NCBI GenBank assembly: GCA_947647275.1
Contig: CANSJQ010000001.1
Span: forward strand, 1 to 64,000
Reading direction: 5' to 3'
Origin: an uncultured Clostridiaceae bacterium
GTDB taxonomy: Bacteria > Bacillota > Clostridia > TANB77 > CAG-508
Length of the DNA stretch: 64,000 nucleotides
The position numbers and the translations under genes are program-made. This document shows positions 52,624 to 63,757 of the stretch, one piece after another; positions within the stretch are counted from its first letter, which is position 1, and every line of letters begins with the position of its first letter. The notes beneath the pieces were generated by a model. That model saw only the letters and a list, made by a program, of their open reading frames with translations. It was not told the DNA's origin and did not search any database.

Positions 52624-53757
52624 ATGAAAGAACTAGGAATATATGTACACATACCTTTTTGCAAAAGCAAATGCAGTTACTGCGACTTTACATCTTTTGC
52701 AAACAAGGAAAAAATAATAGAAAAATATATAGAATGTTTAAAAAAAGAAATAAAAAATAAAGAATCAAATAACTGCATTATTGACACAATTTACATAGGA
52801 GGCGGAACACCTTCTTTTATAGAAAGCAAATATATAAAAGAAATAGTAGAAACAATAAAAAGCAAATTTAAAATAAAACAAGAAGCGGAAATAACAATAG
52901 AAATAAACCCAGGAACAGTAAATGAAGAAAAACTAAAGGACTATAAAAAAACTGGAATAAACAGAATAAGCATAGGACTTCAAAGTACAAATAATAAAAT
53001 TCTAAAACAAATAGGAAGAATACATACATATGAAGAATTTTTAAACACATATAATCTAGCAAAAAAGGTAGGTTTTAAAAATATAAATGTAGACTTAATG
53101 CTAGCACTTCCAAGTCAAACATTAGAAGAATTAGAAGATAGCGTACAAAAAGTAATAAAATTAGAGCCAAAACATATTTCAGTATATTCTTTAATTATAG
53201 AAGAAGGCACAAAAATGCAACAACTTGTAGATAGCAAAAAAATACAACTACCTTCTGATGAGCTAGAAAGAAAAATGTATTGGAATATAAAAAACAAATT
53301 AGAAGAAAATGGATATATACATTATGAAATATCTAACTTCTCAAAAAAAGGTTTTGAATCAAAGCATAATACAAATTGTTGGAATCAAAAAGAATACCTA
53401 GGCCTTGGACTTTCTGCACATTCATATATAAATAATGAACGCCTCTGCAATACAAGTAATATAGAAGAATATATAAAAAACGTAGAAAACAACAATTTCA
53501 AAGGCAATATACAAATATGTGAAATACAAAATGAAGAAGAAAAGAAAAAAGAATATATGCTACTAGCCTTAAGAAAGCTAGAAGGAGTAGATATTGGGGA
53601 ATTCAAAAATAAATTCGTAGATAATCCAATTTATTTATATAGAAAAGAACTAGAAAAATTAGTAAATGAAGATTTAATAGAAATAGACTTAAACAATATA
53701 AAACTTACTAATAAAGGTTTAGATTTAGCAAATTTGGTGTGGGAGGAATTTGTTTAA
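52624..53757 (+). CDS. hemW: radical SAM heme chaperone HemW
   Basis: GIYVHIPFCKSKCSYCDFTSFAN...DTIYIGGGTPSFI...RISIGLQSTNNKILKQIGR. Confidence 0.95.
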   Translation: MKELGIYVHIPFCKSKCSYCDFTSFANKEKIIEKYIECLKKEIKNKESNNCIIDTIYIGGGTPSFIESKYIKEIVETIKSKFKIKQEAEITIEINPGTVNEEKLKDYKKTGINRISIGLQSTNNKILKQIGRIHTYEEFLNTYNLAKKVGFKNINVDLMLALPSQTLEELEDSVQKVIKLEPKHISVYSLIIEEGTKMQQLVDSKKIQLPSDELERKMYWNIKNKLEENGYIHYEISNFSKKGFESKHNTNCWNQKEYLGLGLSAHSYINNERLCNTSNIEEYIKNVENNNFKGNIQICEIQNEEEKKKEYMLLALRKLEGVDIGEFKNKFVDNPIYLYRKELEKLVNEDLIEIDLNNIKLTNKGLDLANLVWEEFV

Positions 53758-53875
53758 AAGGATTGAAAAAACAATAATTATATGATAAAATACATAACAT
53801 AATAAATTTTATACTCCTATTTTTCATTATAGGATAGCAACTATTGTAAAAAAATATTTAAGGAGGAAAAACAGT

Positions 53876-54349
53876 ATGGATGAAGTATTAGTAAGGATTG
53901 AAACACAAGTTCCAATAACTATTTTTGAATTACCACAAGTAAAAGAAAAGGTTAAGCCCTTGTTTACACAAATGGAAGATGCAATTAGAACACGGTTTGA
54001 TGAAATTAAAAAATTTATTACAGACAATAGAAAAAAAGCAGATAGGTATGAAGCAATTTCATATGATGAAGTTGTGAAACTATTTAAAATTTATTTTTAT
54101 AAAAATATTTTAAATGATGCAGTAAAATTTACATTTTCAAGTAATAATAAATTTGATATAGTAGATAATATTATAGAATTACTTACTGAAGAAAAACTTA
54201 AGACCGCTATATTAGGAAAGCCAATGATTTGCGCTTTTAAATATCTAATAGCAAAACTTCCAAATGATGATGTATTTGATGCTATCTCAGATGGAAGCAC
54301 AATGATTGCATTAGAAAAAGAGTTCTTGGGAGAGAAAGCTCCTTATTAA
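53876..54349 (+). CDS. hypothetical protein (contains in-frame CGG, 53993-53995)
   Basis: aaggagga RBS; 157-aa ORF MDEVLVRIETQVPITIFELPQVKEKVKPLFTQMEDAIRTRFDEIKKF.... Confidence 0.7.
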   Translation: MDEVLVRIETQVPITIFELPQVKEKVKPLFTQMEDAIRTRFDEIKKFITDNRKKADRYEAISYDEVVKLFKIYFYKNILNDAVKFTFSSNNKFDIVDNIIELLTEEKLKTAILGKPMICAFKYLIAKLPNDDVFDAISDGSTMIALEKEFLGEKAPY

Positions 54350-54375
54350 AATAATAAATAGAATTATTAAATATA

Positions 54376-54416
54376 AAGAAGGTGTTCAATTAGAACATCT
54401 TCTTTATATTTTTGTC
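54376..54416 (+). terminator. Rho-independent terminator
   Basis: aaagaaggtgttcaattagaacatcttctttatattttt. Confidence 0.8.
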
Positions 54417-54514
54417 GCATTAACAGAACCTTTGTCGAAGGTATAGAAAAATATAGTAACATAATGTATAATAAACAAACCTTTTACCTAAAAGGTAGAA
54501 AGGAGGTTTTCTGT

Positions 54515-54583
54515 ATGAAAAGATTACCAAAGATAATAGTCTTAATCTTAGTTTTATACATACTAAAAGAGTTCAACGATTAA
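54515..54583 (+). CDS. 22-aa hydrophobic peptide, candidate Fst-like type I toxin
   Basis: aaaggaggttttctgt-ATG; MKRLPKIIVLILVLYILKEFND*; 5' UTR pairing AAACC..GGTTT over the RBS; convergent antisense RNA layout. Confidence 0.65.
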   Translation: MKRLPKIIVLILVLYILKEFND

Positions 54584-54659
54584 GGAAAAACCCCGTTGCC
54601 ACAACAACGGGGTTTTTTATTTCTGTATGAAAAGATTTATTGTATAAATCTTTAAGATT
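54584..54659 (-). ncRNA. candidate antisense antitoxin RNA (RNA II-like)
   Basis: Minus-strand promoter TTGACA(54694-54689)-N17-TATTAT(54671-54666); transcript covers a second copy of tttctgtatgaaaagatt (54620-54637, first copy 54508-54525) and ends in the shared bidirectional terminator. Confidence 0.6.
54586..54618. terminator. shared bidirectional terminator of toxin/antitoxin RNAs
   Basis: aaaaaccccgttgccacaacaacggggttttt. Confidence 0.85.
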
Positions 54660-54720
54660 AAATATATAATACTATATTTTCCAATATATGTCAATAAGAA
54701 AAATAAAAAATATAAAAAAA

Positions 54721-54747
54721 TTAGCACTTGGTATTGACAAGTGCTAA
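54721..54747 (+). promoter_or_regulatory. CIRCE element 1 (HrcA operator)
   Basis: TTAGCACTT-N9-AAGTGCTAA overlapping TTGACA, upstream of hrcA. Confidence 0.95.
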
Positions 54748-54770
54748 TTTTGGGTATAATATATATGAAG

Positions 54771-54797
54771 TTAGCAATTAAAAGGGTAAAGTGCTAA
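54771..54797 (+). promoter_or_regulatory. CIRCE element 2 (degenerate left arm)
   Basis: TTAGCAATT-N9-AAGTGCTAA, same spacing as CIRCE 1. Confidence 0.8.
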
Positions 54798-54851
54798 TTA
54801 ATAAACTACATAGAATAAGCAAATGAAAACTATTAGAATGTAGGTGATAAA

Positions 54852-55862
54852 ATGTTAAATGACCGCAAAAAGAAAATACTCCAAGCGGTAATAGATGAAT
54901 ATATAAATTCAGCGGAACCTGTAAGCTCAGGAGCCCTAGTCGAAAAATATGGTTTAAATTATAGTAGTGCAACTGTAAGAAATGAACTAGCTGAATTAGA
55001 AAAAAGTGGTTACTTAGATAAAACGCATACATCATCAGGAAGAATACCATCAGAAAAAGGTTATAGGTTTTATGTTGATGAATTAATAAACGAAGAAGAT
55101 ATATCATTAGAGGAAATAAAATATATTCAATCAAAACTAGGTGAAAAAGTAAATGAAATAGAAGACCTAACCAAAATTGCAACATCAACATTATCAGAAG
55201 TAACACATTACACAACAGTTGCAATAGGTCCAAAAACAGCTATGCAAATAATAGAAGAAATAAAATTTGTACTATTAGGTAGCCGAATGCTTATGGTAGT
55301 AATAGTTACGGATACAGGACTTGTAAAAGAAACAATAATAAAATATGACGAAGATATAACAAACACGCAAGTAGAAACCTTAAATAACCTATTCAACACA
55401 AAACTGAAAGGAAAACCACTTTCAAAAATAGATAAACCAATGGAAGAATATATTCTAGCTGAAATAAGTTATAGTATAGAAGTAATAAAGCCAATAATAG
55501 AACAAATAAACAAAATAGTAGAGCAAGAAGAAAAAATATACTTAGAAGGAACAAAAAAATCTTTTGACTTGCCAGAATTCAAAAGTATGGAAGTAGCAAA
55601 AAACTTCATAAACTTATTAGACACCAAAGAACTAATGCTAGACATGCTAAATTCAGGAGTAGCAAAAGACATAAACGTATATATTGGCGACGAAAATGAT
55701 AACGAAAACCTAAAAGACTTCAGCATAGTAACCTTCAAACACACAGTAGGAGACAAAGACTTAGGTACAATAGGAATAATAGGACCAAAAAGAATGGACT
55801 ACTCAAAAGTAATATCTGTAATGAAGTATATTAGTAATAAATTAAATAAAGATAAAGAATAA
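54852..55862 (+). CDS. hrcA: heat-inducible transcription repressor HrcA
   Basis: LNDRKKKILQAVIDEYINSAEPVSSGALVEKYGLNYSSATVRNELAELEKSGYLDKTHTSSGRIPSEKGYRFYVDEL. Confidence 0.98.
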   Translation: MLNDRKKKILQAVIDEYINSAEPVSSGALVEKYGLNYSSATVRNELAELEKSGYLDKTHTSSGRIPSEKGYRFYVDELINEEDISLEEIKYIQSKLGEKVNEIEDLTKIATSTLSEVTHYTTVAIGPKTAMQIIEEIKFVLLGSRMLMVVIVTDTGLVKETIIKYDEDITNTQVETLNNLFNTKLKGKPLSKIDKPMEEYILAEISYSIEVIKPIIEQINKIVEQEEKIYLEGTKKSFDLPEFKSMEVAKNFINLLDTKELMLDMLNSGVAKDINVYIGDENDNENLKDFSIVTFKHTVGDKDLGTIGIIGPKRMDYSKVISVMKYISNKLNKDKE

Positions 55863-56009
55863 TTATTAAAACAACAATAGAAGATGTAGGTGTAGGGCTT
55901 GTCTCTGCCCGGACTTTGAGGAAATCACTATAAAGGGTAGACACAAGGTTTACCACTACATTCAAAAATAAATAATAAATATAAATTTAATAAATTAGGA
56001 GGACAAAAA

Positions 56010-56528
56010 ATGTCAGAAGAAAATAAAAATGAAGAAACAGTGCAAAAAGTAGATGTAGTAGAAGAAAAAGATGAAATAACAAAATTAAAAGACACAATAC
56101 TACTTCAAAAAGAGCAACTAGAAGATCAAGAAGACAGACTAAAAAGACTAATGGCAGAATTTGATAACTTCAAAAAAAGAAGTTCAAAAGAGAGAGAAGG
56201 CTTATACAACAGTCTAATATCAGACATAGTAACATCACTTTTACCAGTAATAGACAACCTAGAAAAAGCAGTAAGTGCAAAAACAGAAGATGAAGCATAC
56301 AAACAAGGAGTAGAACTAGTATTAAAACAATTCAAAGAAGTATTAACAGCAAACGGAGTACAAGAAATAGAAGCCGTAGGAACACCATTTGACCCAGAAG
56401 TACACGAAGCCGTAGGAATGGTAGCTGACGAAACTCTAGGCGAAAAAATAATAAAAGAAGAATACCGAAAAGGATACAAAATAGGCTCAAAAGTAATCCG
56501 CCACTCAATGGTAGTAGTAGCAAATTAG
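56010..56528 (+). CDS. grpE: nucleotide exchange factor GrpE
   Basis: RLMAEFDNFKKRSSKEREGLYNSLISDIVTSLLPVIDNLEKAV...FDPEVHEAVGMV...YKIGSKVIRHSMVVVAN. Confidence 0.97.
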   Translation: MSEENKNEETVQKVDVVEEKDEITKLKDTILLQKEQLEDQEDRLKRLMAEFDNFKKRSSKEREGLYNSLISDIVTSLLPVIDNLEKAVSAKTEDEAYKQGVELVLKQFKEVLTANGVQEIEAVGTPFDPEVHEAVGMVADETLGEKIIKEEYRKGYKIGSKVIRHSMVVVAN

Positions 56529-56708
56529 CAACAAGGTAGCTTTGGGGACGGTTAGTAATCGGAAACAAGATAGAGAAGGACTTCAGGTAAAAAAACAAAA
56601 ATAATCTAGCTAGATTAGGAACTGTCCTAAATAGCGGAAACCCAAAGTAATATAAAACCGTTATTAATTTTAAAAATATAAATGTAAAAAAGTAAAGAAA
56701 GGAAGTAA

Positions 56709-58565
<1,857 letters not shown>

Positions 58566-58631
58566 AAATTAATACAGAATAAATGTAGGGGCAGACCTTG
58601 CGTCTGCCCGTTATAATGATAGGAGCAAAAA

Positions 58632-58994
58632 ATGTCACAAAAAGATTTAAGCATATCAGAGATGCAAGAATTACAACGAGAATTACAAGAACAATTTAAA
58701 GAAAAGTGGGGTATACAAAAACCAGAAGATGCTAAATTACATCTACTATTTATGGTAGAAGAAATGGGAGAATGTATATCTATAATAAAGAAAAAGGGAG
58801 CTAAATCAATTTTAGAAGATAAAGAGGTAAGAAATCATTTTCTAGAAGAAATAACAGATGTACAAAACTATTATATAGAAGTATTAAATTGTTTAAAAAT
58901 AACATCAGAAGAATTTTCAAATGCATACATACAAAAGCATGAGCATAATATGAAAAGAAATTATGAAAAAGAATACAAAGAAAAATATAAATAA
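58632..58994 (+). CDS. MazG-like nucleotide pyrophosphohydrolase
   Basis: [21 protein letters not shown]...[21 protein letters not shown]...[20 protein letters not shown] (EExxE...ExxD). Confidence 0.8.
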   Translation: MSQKDLSISEMQELQRELQEQFKEKWGIQKPEDAKLHLLFMVEEMGECISIIKKKGAKSILEDKEVRNHFLEEITDVQNYYIEVLNCLKITSEEFSNAYIQKHEHNMKRNYEKEYKEKYK

Positions 58995-59005
58995 TGGAGG
59001 CAAAA

Positions 59006-60178
59006 ATGTCAACCAAAAGAGATTACTACGAAGTATTAGGAGTAAGTAAAACAGCTACAGACGAAGAATTAAAAAAAGCGTATAGAAAGCTTGCAAAAAA
59101 ATATCATCCAGATGCAAACCCTGATAATCCAAAAGAGGCAGAAACAAAATTCAAAGAAGTAAATGAAGCATATGAAAACTTATCAGACCCACAAAAAAGA
59201 AGAATGTATGACCAATTTGGACATGATGGGCCACAAGGTTTCGGAGGAGGAGCAGGAGGACCATTTGGAGGTCAAGGAGGATATTATTCATATTCAACCT
59301 CAGGTTTTGATGGATTTTCAGACTTTGGAGATTTAGGAGATATATTCTCATCATTCTTTGGAGGAGGCTTTGGAGGAAGAAGCTCATCAAGGGCAAATCA
59401 AGGTCCAACAAAGGGTGCAGATTTAAGAGCAAGTATAGATGTAACCTTTGAAGAAGCGTATTTAGGTACAGAAAAAGAAATACTAATTTCAAGAAATGAA
59501 GAATGTAGTACTTGTCACGGAAATGGAGCAAAACCAGGAAGCAGTATAGAAACATGTAATGTATGCCATGGAAGTGGAACAGTAAAACAAGTACAAACAA
59601 CAATACTTCGGACAAATGCAAACAACTAAAACATGTTCAAACTGTCATGGAACAGGAAAAGTAATAAAAGAACCTTGTGAAACATGTAGACGGTAAAGGA
59701 ACAGTTCGCAGGCAAGCAAAAATAAAAATAAAAATACCAGCAGGTATAGATAATGACCAAACCATAGTATTAAGAAATGAAGGAGAACCAGGAGAAAGAG
59801 GACGGAGCAAAAGGAGACTTATACATCACAATAAGAATACGTAAACACAGTATATACACAAGAAAAGGTGATAGAGTATACTGTGACATACCAATAACAT
59901 ACACCCAAGCAACCTTAGGAGCTGAACTTGAAATACCAATGGTAGATGGAAGCAAAGAAAAATACAAAATACCAGAAGGAACACAAACTGGAACAAGCTT
60001 CACAATAAGAAATAAAGGATTCAAAGCAGTAAATGGAAGTTACCAAGGAGACTTTATATTCACAGTACAAGTACAAATTCCGAAACGATTAACCAAAGAA
60101 CAAAGAGATTTGTTAGAACAACTAGCAAAAACAATGAATGAACAACCACCAGTTAGGAAAAAAGGAATATTTGGATAA
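59006..60178 (+). CDS. dnaJ: molecular chaperone DnaJ; needs three +1 shifts at CGG 59609, 59691 and 59803
   Basis: J domain [36 protein letters not shown]; after shifts ...[83 protein letters not shown].... Confidence 0.95.
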
Positions 60179-60192
60179 AAAAGAAAATTCTT

Positions 60193-60281
60193 GGTGACAG
60201 TGGGACGGGGTTTTTGTCACTAGGTTTTGGAGGGCTAAAGCCTTCAAAACCTAGTGACAAAAACCCCGTCCCACTGTCACC
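60193..60281. repeat. long near-perfect inverted repeat (about 37-bp perfect arms) plus tandem cactgtcacc copies
   Basis: ggtgacagtgggacggggtttttgtcactaggttttg ... caaaacctagtgacaaaaaccccgtcccactgtcacc, followed by ccactgtcacc/accactgtcacc. Confidence 0.9.
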
Positions 60282-60342
60282 CCACTGTCACCACCACTGT
60301 CACCAAAAAAGATGACGTTCATATTGAACGTCATCTTTAATT

Positions 60343-60591
60343 TTACTCATAAAAACTAATAAATTCTTCATATAAAGCCTTTTTTCTATTAAGTAGTGAT
60401 TTATTTATGCCACTGTTTTTATTAGGTGAACTCAAAAAAGATTTAATGTAGGTATAGTTTTGGTCAATAAACCAGTCTACAATATCATCATAGAAATTAA
60501 CACCTCTTGCTTTTCCATAATCTTTTGCAAAGCATAAAAGCCGAGTAGAAAAATCTGATTTATAAAGTTTTTCAACATTTAAATTTGTCAT
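60343..60591 (-). CDS. hypothetical protein (contains in-frame CGG at 60543-60541)
   Basis: MTNLNVEKLYKSDFSTRLLCFAKDYGKARGVNFYDDIVDWFIDQNYTY...; aggagg RBS on the minus strand. Confidence 0.65.
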   Translation of the reverse strand: MTNLNVEKLYKSDFSTRLLCFAKDYGKARGVNFYDDIVDWFIDQNYTYIKSFLSSPNKNSGINKSLLNRKKALYEEFISFYE

Positions 60592-60805
60592 ACATTATCC
60601 TCCTTTAATAAAAAAAGAATATACATAAATAGTTTCACATATAATATACAACAAAATTTCATAAAAAACAACTATTTTTATAAAAAAAGTAGCAAAATAT
60701 TTAGAACGAGCCAAGAACTTTCATTTTTATTTTTATCAAAAAAGTAAATAAATTGCAATTATCAAAAAACTAATATATAATGACAAAGTAAAAGGAGGAA
60801 CAATA

Positions 60806-62266
60806 ATGAATATAGGTTTAGATATAGACAATGTAATAGCAAGTTTTGATAATGAACTATTAAAAGAATATTTAAAACATGATAAACAGCTAAGGGGTAC
60901 AGGAATTATTAATGAAAATGCAAATTATATAAGAAGAGGAATGTTTGATTGGTCAAAGGAAGAAGATGAGAAATTCTATAAAGAAAATATAGAAAGAATA
61001 GCAACTAATTTAAAGCCAATAAATAGAGCAAGTGAAACAATAAAGAAATTAAAAGAAGATGGAAATAAAATATATATTATTACAGGAAGAGAAAATGGGG
61101 AATATACAAATCCAAGAGAAATGACAAAACATTGGCTTGAAAAGTATAATATAGAATACGATAAATTAATTTTTACAGATGCATATGATAATCATGCCAA
61201 AACAGTAGAATGTATTAAAAACAATATAGATATAATGGTTGAAGATAGTACAAGAATATGCAAAGATTTAAATGAAAATGCAATAAAAGTCATTCAAATG
61301 GAAACTAGATTTAATCAAAAAGTAGAAGGAATAGAAAGCGTAAATTCTTGGCGTCAAATATATTCTAGAATTTCACAACTATACACTAAAAATAAAACAG
61401 AAAAAATAAATGTTATTTTGGATACAGACACCTATAATGAAGCAGATGACCAATTTGCACTTAGTTATTTATTAGCTTCTCAAAATATATTTAACATAGA
61501 GGCAATAACAATAGCACCATATCAACATGATAGTGACTTATCAATACCAGAAGGACAAGAAAAAAGTTATCAAGAAGTTCTAAAAATATGCAAATGGCTT
61601 AACTTCAATACAGAAAATAAAGTATTTAAAGGGTCAGAAGATTATATACAAGAAGGCTATAATGAAACTAATGATGCAGTAAATAAAATAATTCAAATAG
61701 CTTTGAAAAATGAAAAAACATATATAATGGCAATTGGAGCAATAACAAATATAGCAATTGCGATAAAAAAAGAACCTAGTATAATAGAAAAAATAGAAAT
61801 AATTTGGTTAGGTGGACATAGTTTATTAAATAAAGATAATATAGAGTTTAACTTTAGACAAGATGTACAAGCAGTAAGAGAAGTATTTGATTCAAAAGTA
61901 AAACTAACAATAGTACCATGTAAAAATGTAGCATCAAACTTAAAAACAACAATATATGAAGTTGAACACCATTTGAAAAATAAAAGTGAACTTGGAAGCT
62001 ATTTATGTAATAGATTTTATAATGATGGAAAACATGGAATTCAAACAAGAAGAGTTATTTGGGATATCAGCGTAATAGCATATTTAATAAATAAGAATTG
62101 GTTTGAAACTATGCAAATAAGCACACCGAATATTAAAGAAGACACATCATATGAACTAACAAATGGAAAGCACAAAATAACTATGGTAAACTGGCTAGAT
62201 TCAGATAAAATATATGAAGATTTATTTGAAAAATTAGGAGGAATAACAAATGAAATTAAGAAGTGA
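60806..62266 (+). CDS. fusion of HAD-type 5'(3')-nucleotidase-like domain with inosine-uridine-type nucleoside hydrolase domain
   Basis: MNIGLDIDNVIASFDNELL...IYIITGREN (HAD-like) followed by INVILDTDTYNEADDQFALSYLL...IMAIGAITNIAIAI...IEIIWLGGH (nucleoside hydrolase). Confidence 0.8.
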   Translation: MNIGLDIDNVIASFDNELLKEYLKHDKQLRGTGIINENANYIRRGMFDWSKEEDEKFYKENIERIATNLKPINRASETIKKLKEDGNKIYIITGRENGEYTNPREMTKHWLEKYNIEYDKLIFTDAYDNHAKTVECIKNNIDIMVEDSTRICKDLNENAIKVIQMETRFNQKVEGIESVNSWRQIYSRISQLYTKNKTEKINVILDTDTYNEADDQFALSYLLASQNIFNIEAITIAPYQHDSDLSIPEGQEKSYQEVLKICKWLNFNTENKVFKGSEDYIQEGYNETNDAVNKIIQIALKNEKTYIMAIGAITNIAIAIKKEPSIIEKIEIIWLGGHSLLNKDNIEFNFRQDVQAVREVFDSKVKLTIVPCKNVASNLKTTIYEVEHHLKNKSELGSYLCNRFYNDGKHGIQTRRVIWDISVIAYLINKNWFETMQISTPNIKEDTSYELTNGKHKITMVNWLDSDKIYEDLFEKLGGITNEIKK

Positions 62267-62828
62267 TGAAGCACTGAAAATGTTGAAAGAAATGGAGAAA
62301 GATGGAAAAGAAGCAGGATGGATTTATCATTCAATATGCGTTGGGAATTCAGCAGGAAAAATATCAGAAGAATTAGACTTAGATGTCGATAAAGCAAAAG
62401 CATTAGGTTATATACATGACATAGGAAAGGGTGTAGGGGACTTTTCGTCACATGTAATGAATGGATATAAATATATAAAGGAATTAGGATATGATGATGA
62501 ATATGCTAATATATGCTTAACACACTCATATTTAAATAATGATGTAATTTGTACAGCAGGTGGAGTTCCAAGTAATATTCCATTCAGAACAGAATTTATA
62601 AAAAATCATGAATATACAATTTACGAAAAAATAATAAATCTATGTGACTTAATGTGCACAAAGGTTAATATGACATTAGAAGCAAGACTAATAGATATAA
62701 TGATAAGAAGAGGGGTACACTCCAATACAGTATATCACATAAAAGAAGCACAAAAATTAAAACAAGAAATTGATGAAATGCTAGGACACAATGTATACGA
62801 TTTGTTTCCAGATATCTTAAGTAATTAA
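62250..62828 (+). CDS. HD-domain phosphohydrolase
   Basis: HSICVGNSAGKIS...KALGYIHDIGKGVG...NICLTHSYLNND...KIINLCDLM. Confidence 0.8.
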   Translation: MKLRSDEALKMLKEMEKDGKEAGWIYHSICVGNSAGKISEELDLDVDKAKALGYIHDIGKGVGDFSSHVMNGYKYIKELGYDDEYANICLTHSYLNNDVICTAGGVPSNIPFRTEFIKNHEYTIYEKIINLCDLMCTKVNMTLEARLIDIMIRRGVHSNTVYHIKEAQKLKQEIDEMLGHNVYDLFPDILSN

Positions 62829-62834
62829 ATGTAA

Positions 62835-62875
62835 ACAAAGCGAACAAGTATAAAATTTTGTACTTGTTCGTTTTC
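62835..62875. terminator. bidirectional terminator
   Basis: aaagcgaacaagtataaaattttgtacttgttcgtttt. Confidence 0.8.
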
Positions 62876-62886
62876 ACTTTATTAAA

Positions 62887-63612
62887 TTAAAATAAGTTAG
62901 GAAATTGCCTTACAATTCCATTTGAAAAGAAATTAGCCATATCTAAAATTTCCTTTTGTACCATATCATATGCTTTTATATCAGCGGAAAAATCTTTTTT
63001 TAAACGAGCATTAATTTCATCAGTTGTTAGACTTAAATGCTTATACAACATTTGGCGTAATTGTTGCCTTGGGTAAAAAGGATTAATACTACTAAATGCA
63101 ATAGCCATTTCATCTGCATTTTTATACCATTTATTATTTAATTCTTTTGCTAATTTTTCATCATTACTTTTTAGAGCAACAATTAAATTTTTTCCAATTA
63201 CTAAATGTTCTGTTAGTAATTTTTGTATTGTATCAGCAATGTTATTCCCATAATATTTTCTAAAAACATTAGCAGTATCTTTTGGATTCTGCAATAAACG
63301 TGTTTGTGTAGCATCTAAATCTTGCAAATTGCTTGCAATACTAATTAGAAGCATACGAGTCCATAAAATATGTTCAAGCCATACTAAATTCATTTGCTCC
63401 ATTAAATTTACCTGATTAATACTAAACCAATAATTATTAGGAAAATCATTATTATAAGAATAAATATAAATTTGTTGTCCAACTCTTAAATTATAGGGAT
63501 CTAAAGCTAAATTTGTATCAATAATATCTTGAACTGTAGTTCCATACTTTGTAGCTAAATTGTATAAAGTATCTCCAGGCTTAATTATATATAAAATAGG
63601 ATTTGAATTCAT
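62887..63612 (-). CDS. LysM peptidoglycan-binding domain protein
   Basis: N-terminal PILYIIKPGDTLYNLATKYGTTVQDIIDTNLALDPYNLRVGQQIYI. Confidence 0.88.
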   Translation of the reverse strand: MNSNPILYIIKPGDTLYNLATKYGTTVQDIIDTNLALDPYNLRVGQQIYIYSYNNDFPNNYWFSINQVNLMEQMNLVWLEHILWTRMLLISIASNLQDLDATQTRLLQNPKDTANVFRKYYGNNIADTIQKLLTEHLVIGKNLIVALKSNDEKLAKELNNKWYKNADEMAIAFSSINPFYPRQQLRQMLYKHLSLTTDEINARLKKDFSADIKAYDMVQKEILDMANFFSNGIVRQFPNLF

Positions 63613-63757
63613 AATAAACCTCCTCTTTATAAAATATTAAAATATAGGTGAAAATGTGATGATAAAATAATATATTAAACTAATTGGTCAAAAGTCTTGA
63701 TTTATAATAATAACTTTTATAAAATAAGTAAGAAAAATATAAAGGAGGAATTATAAC

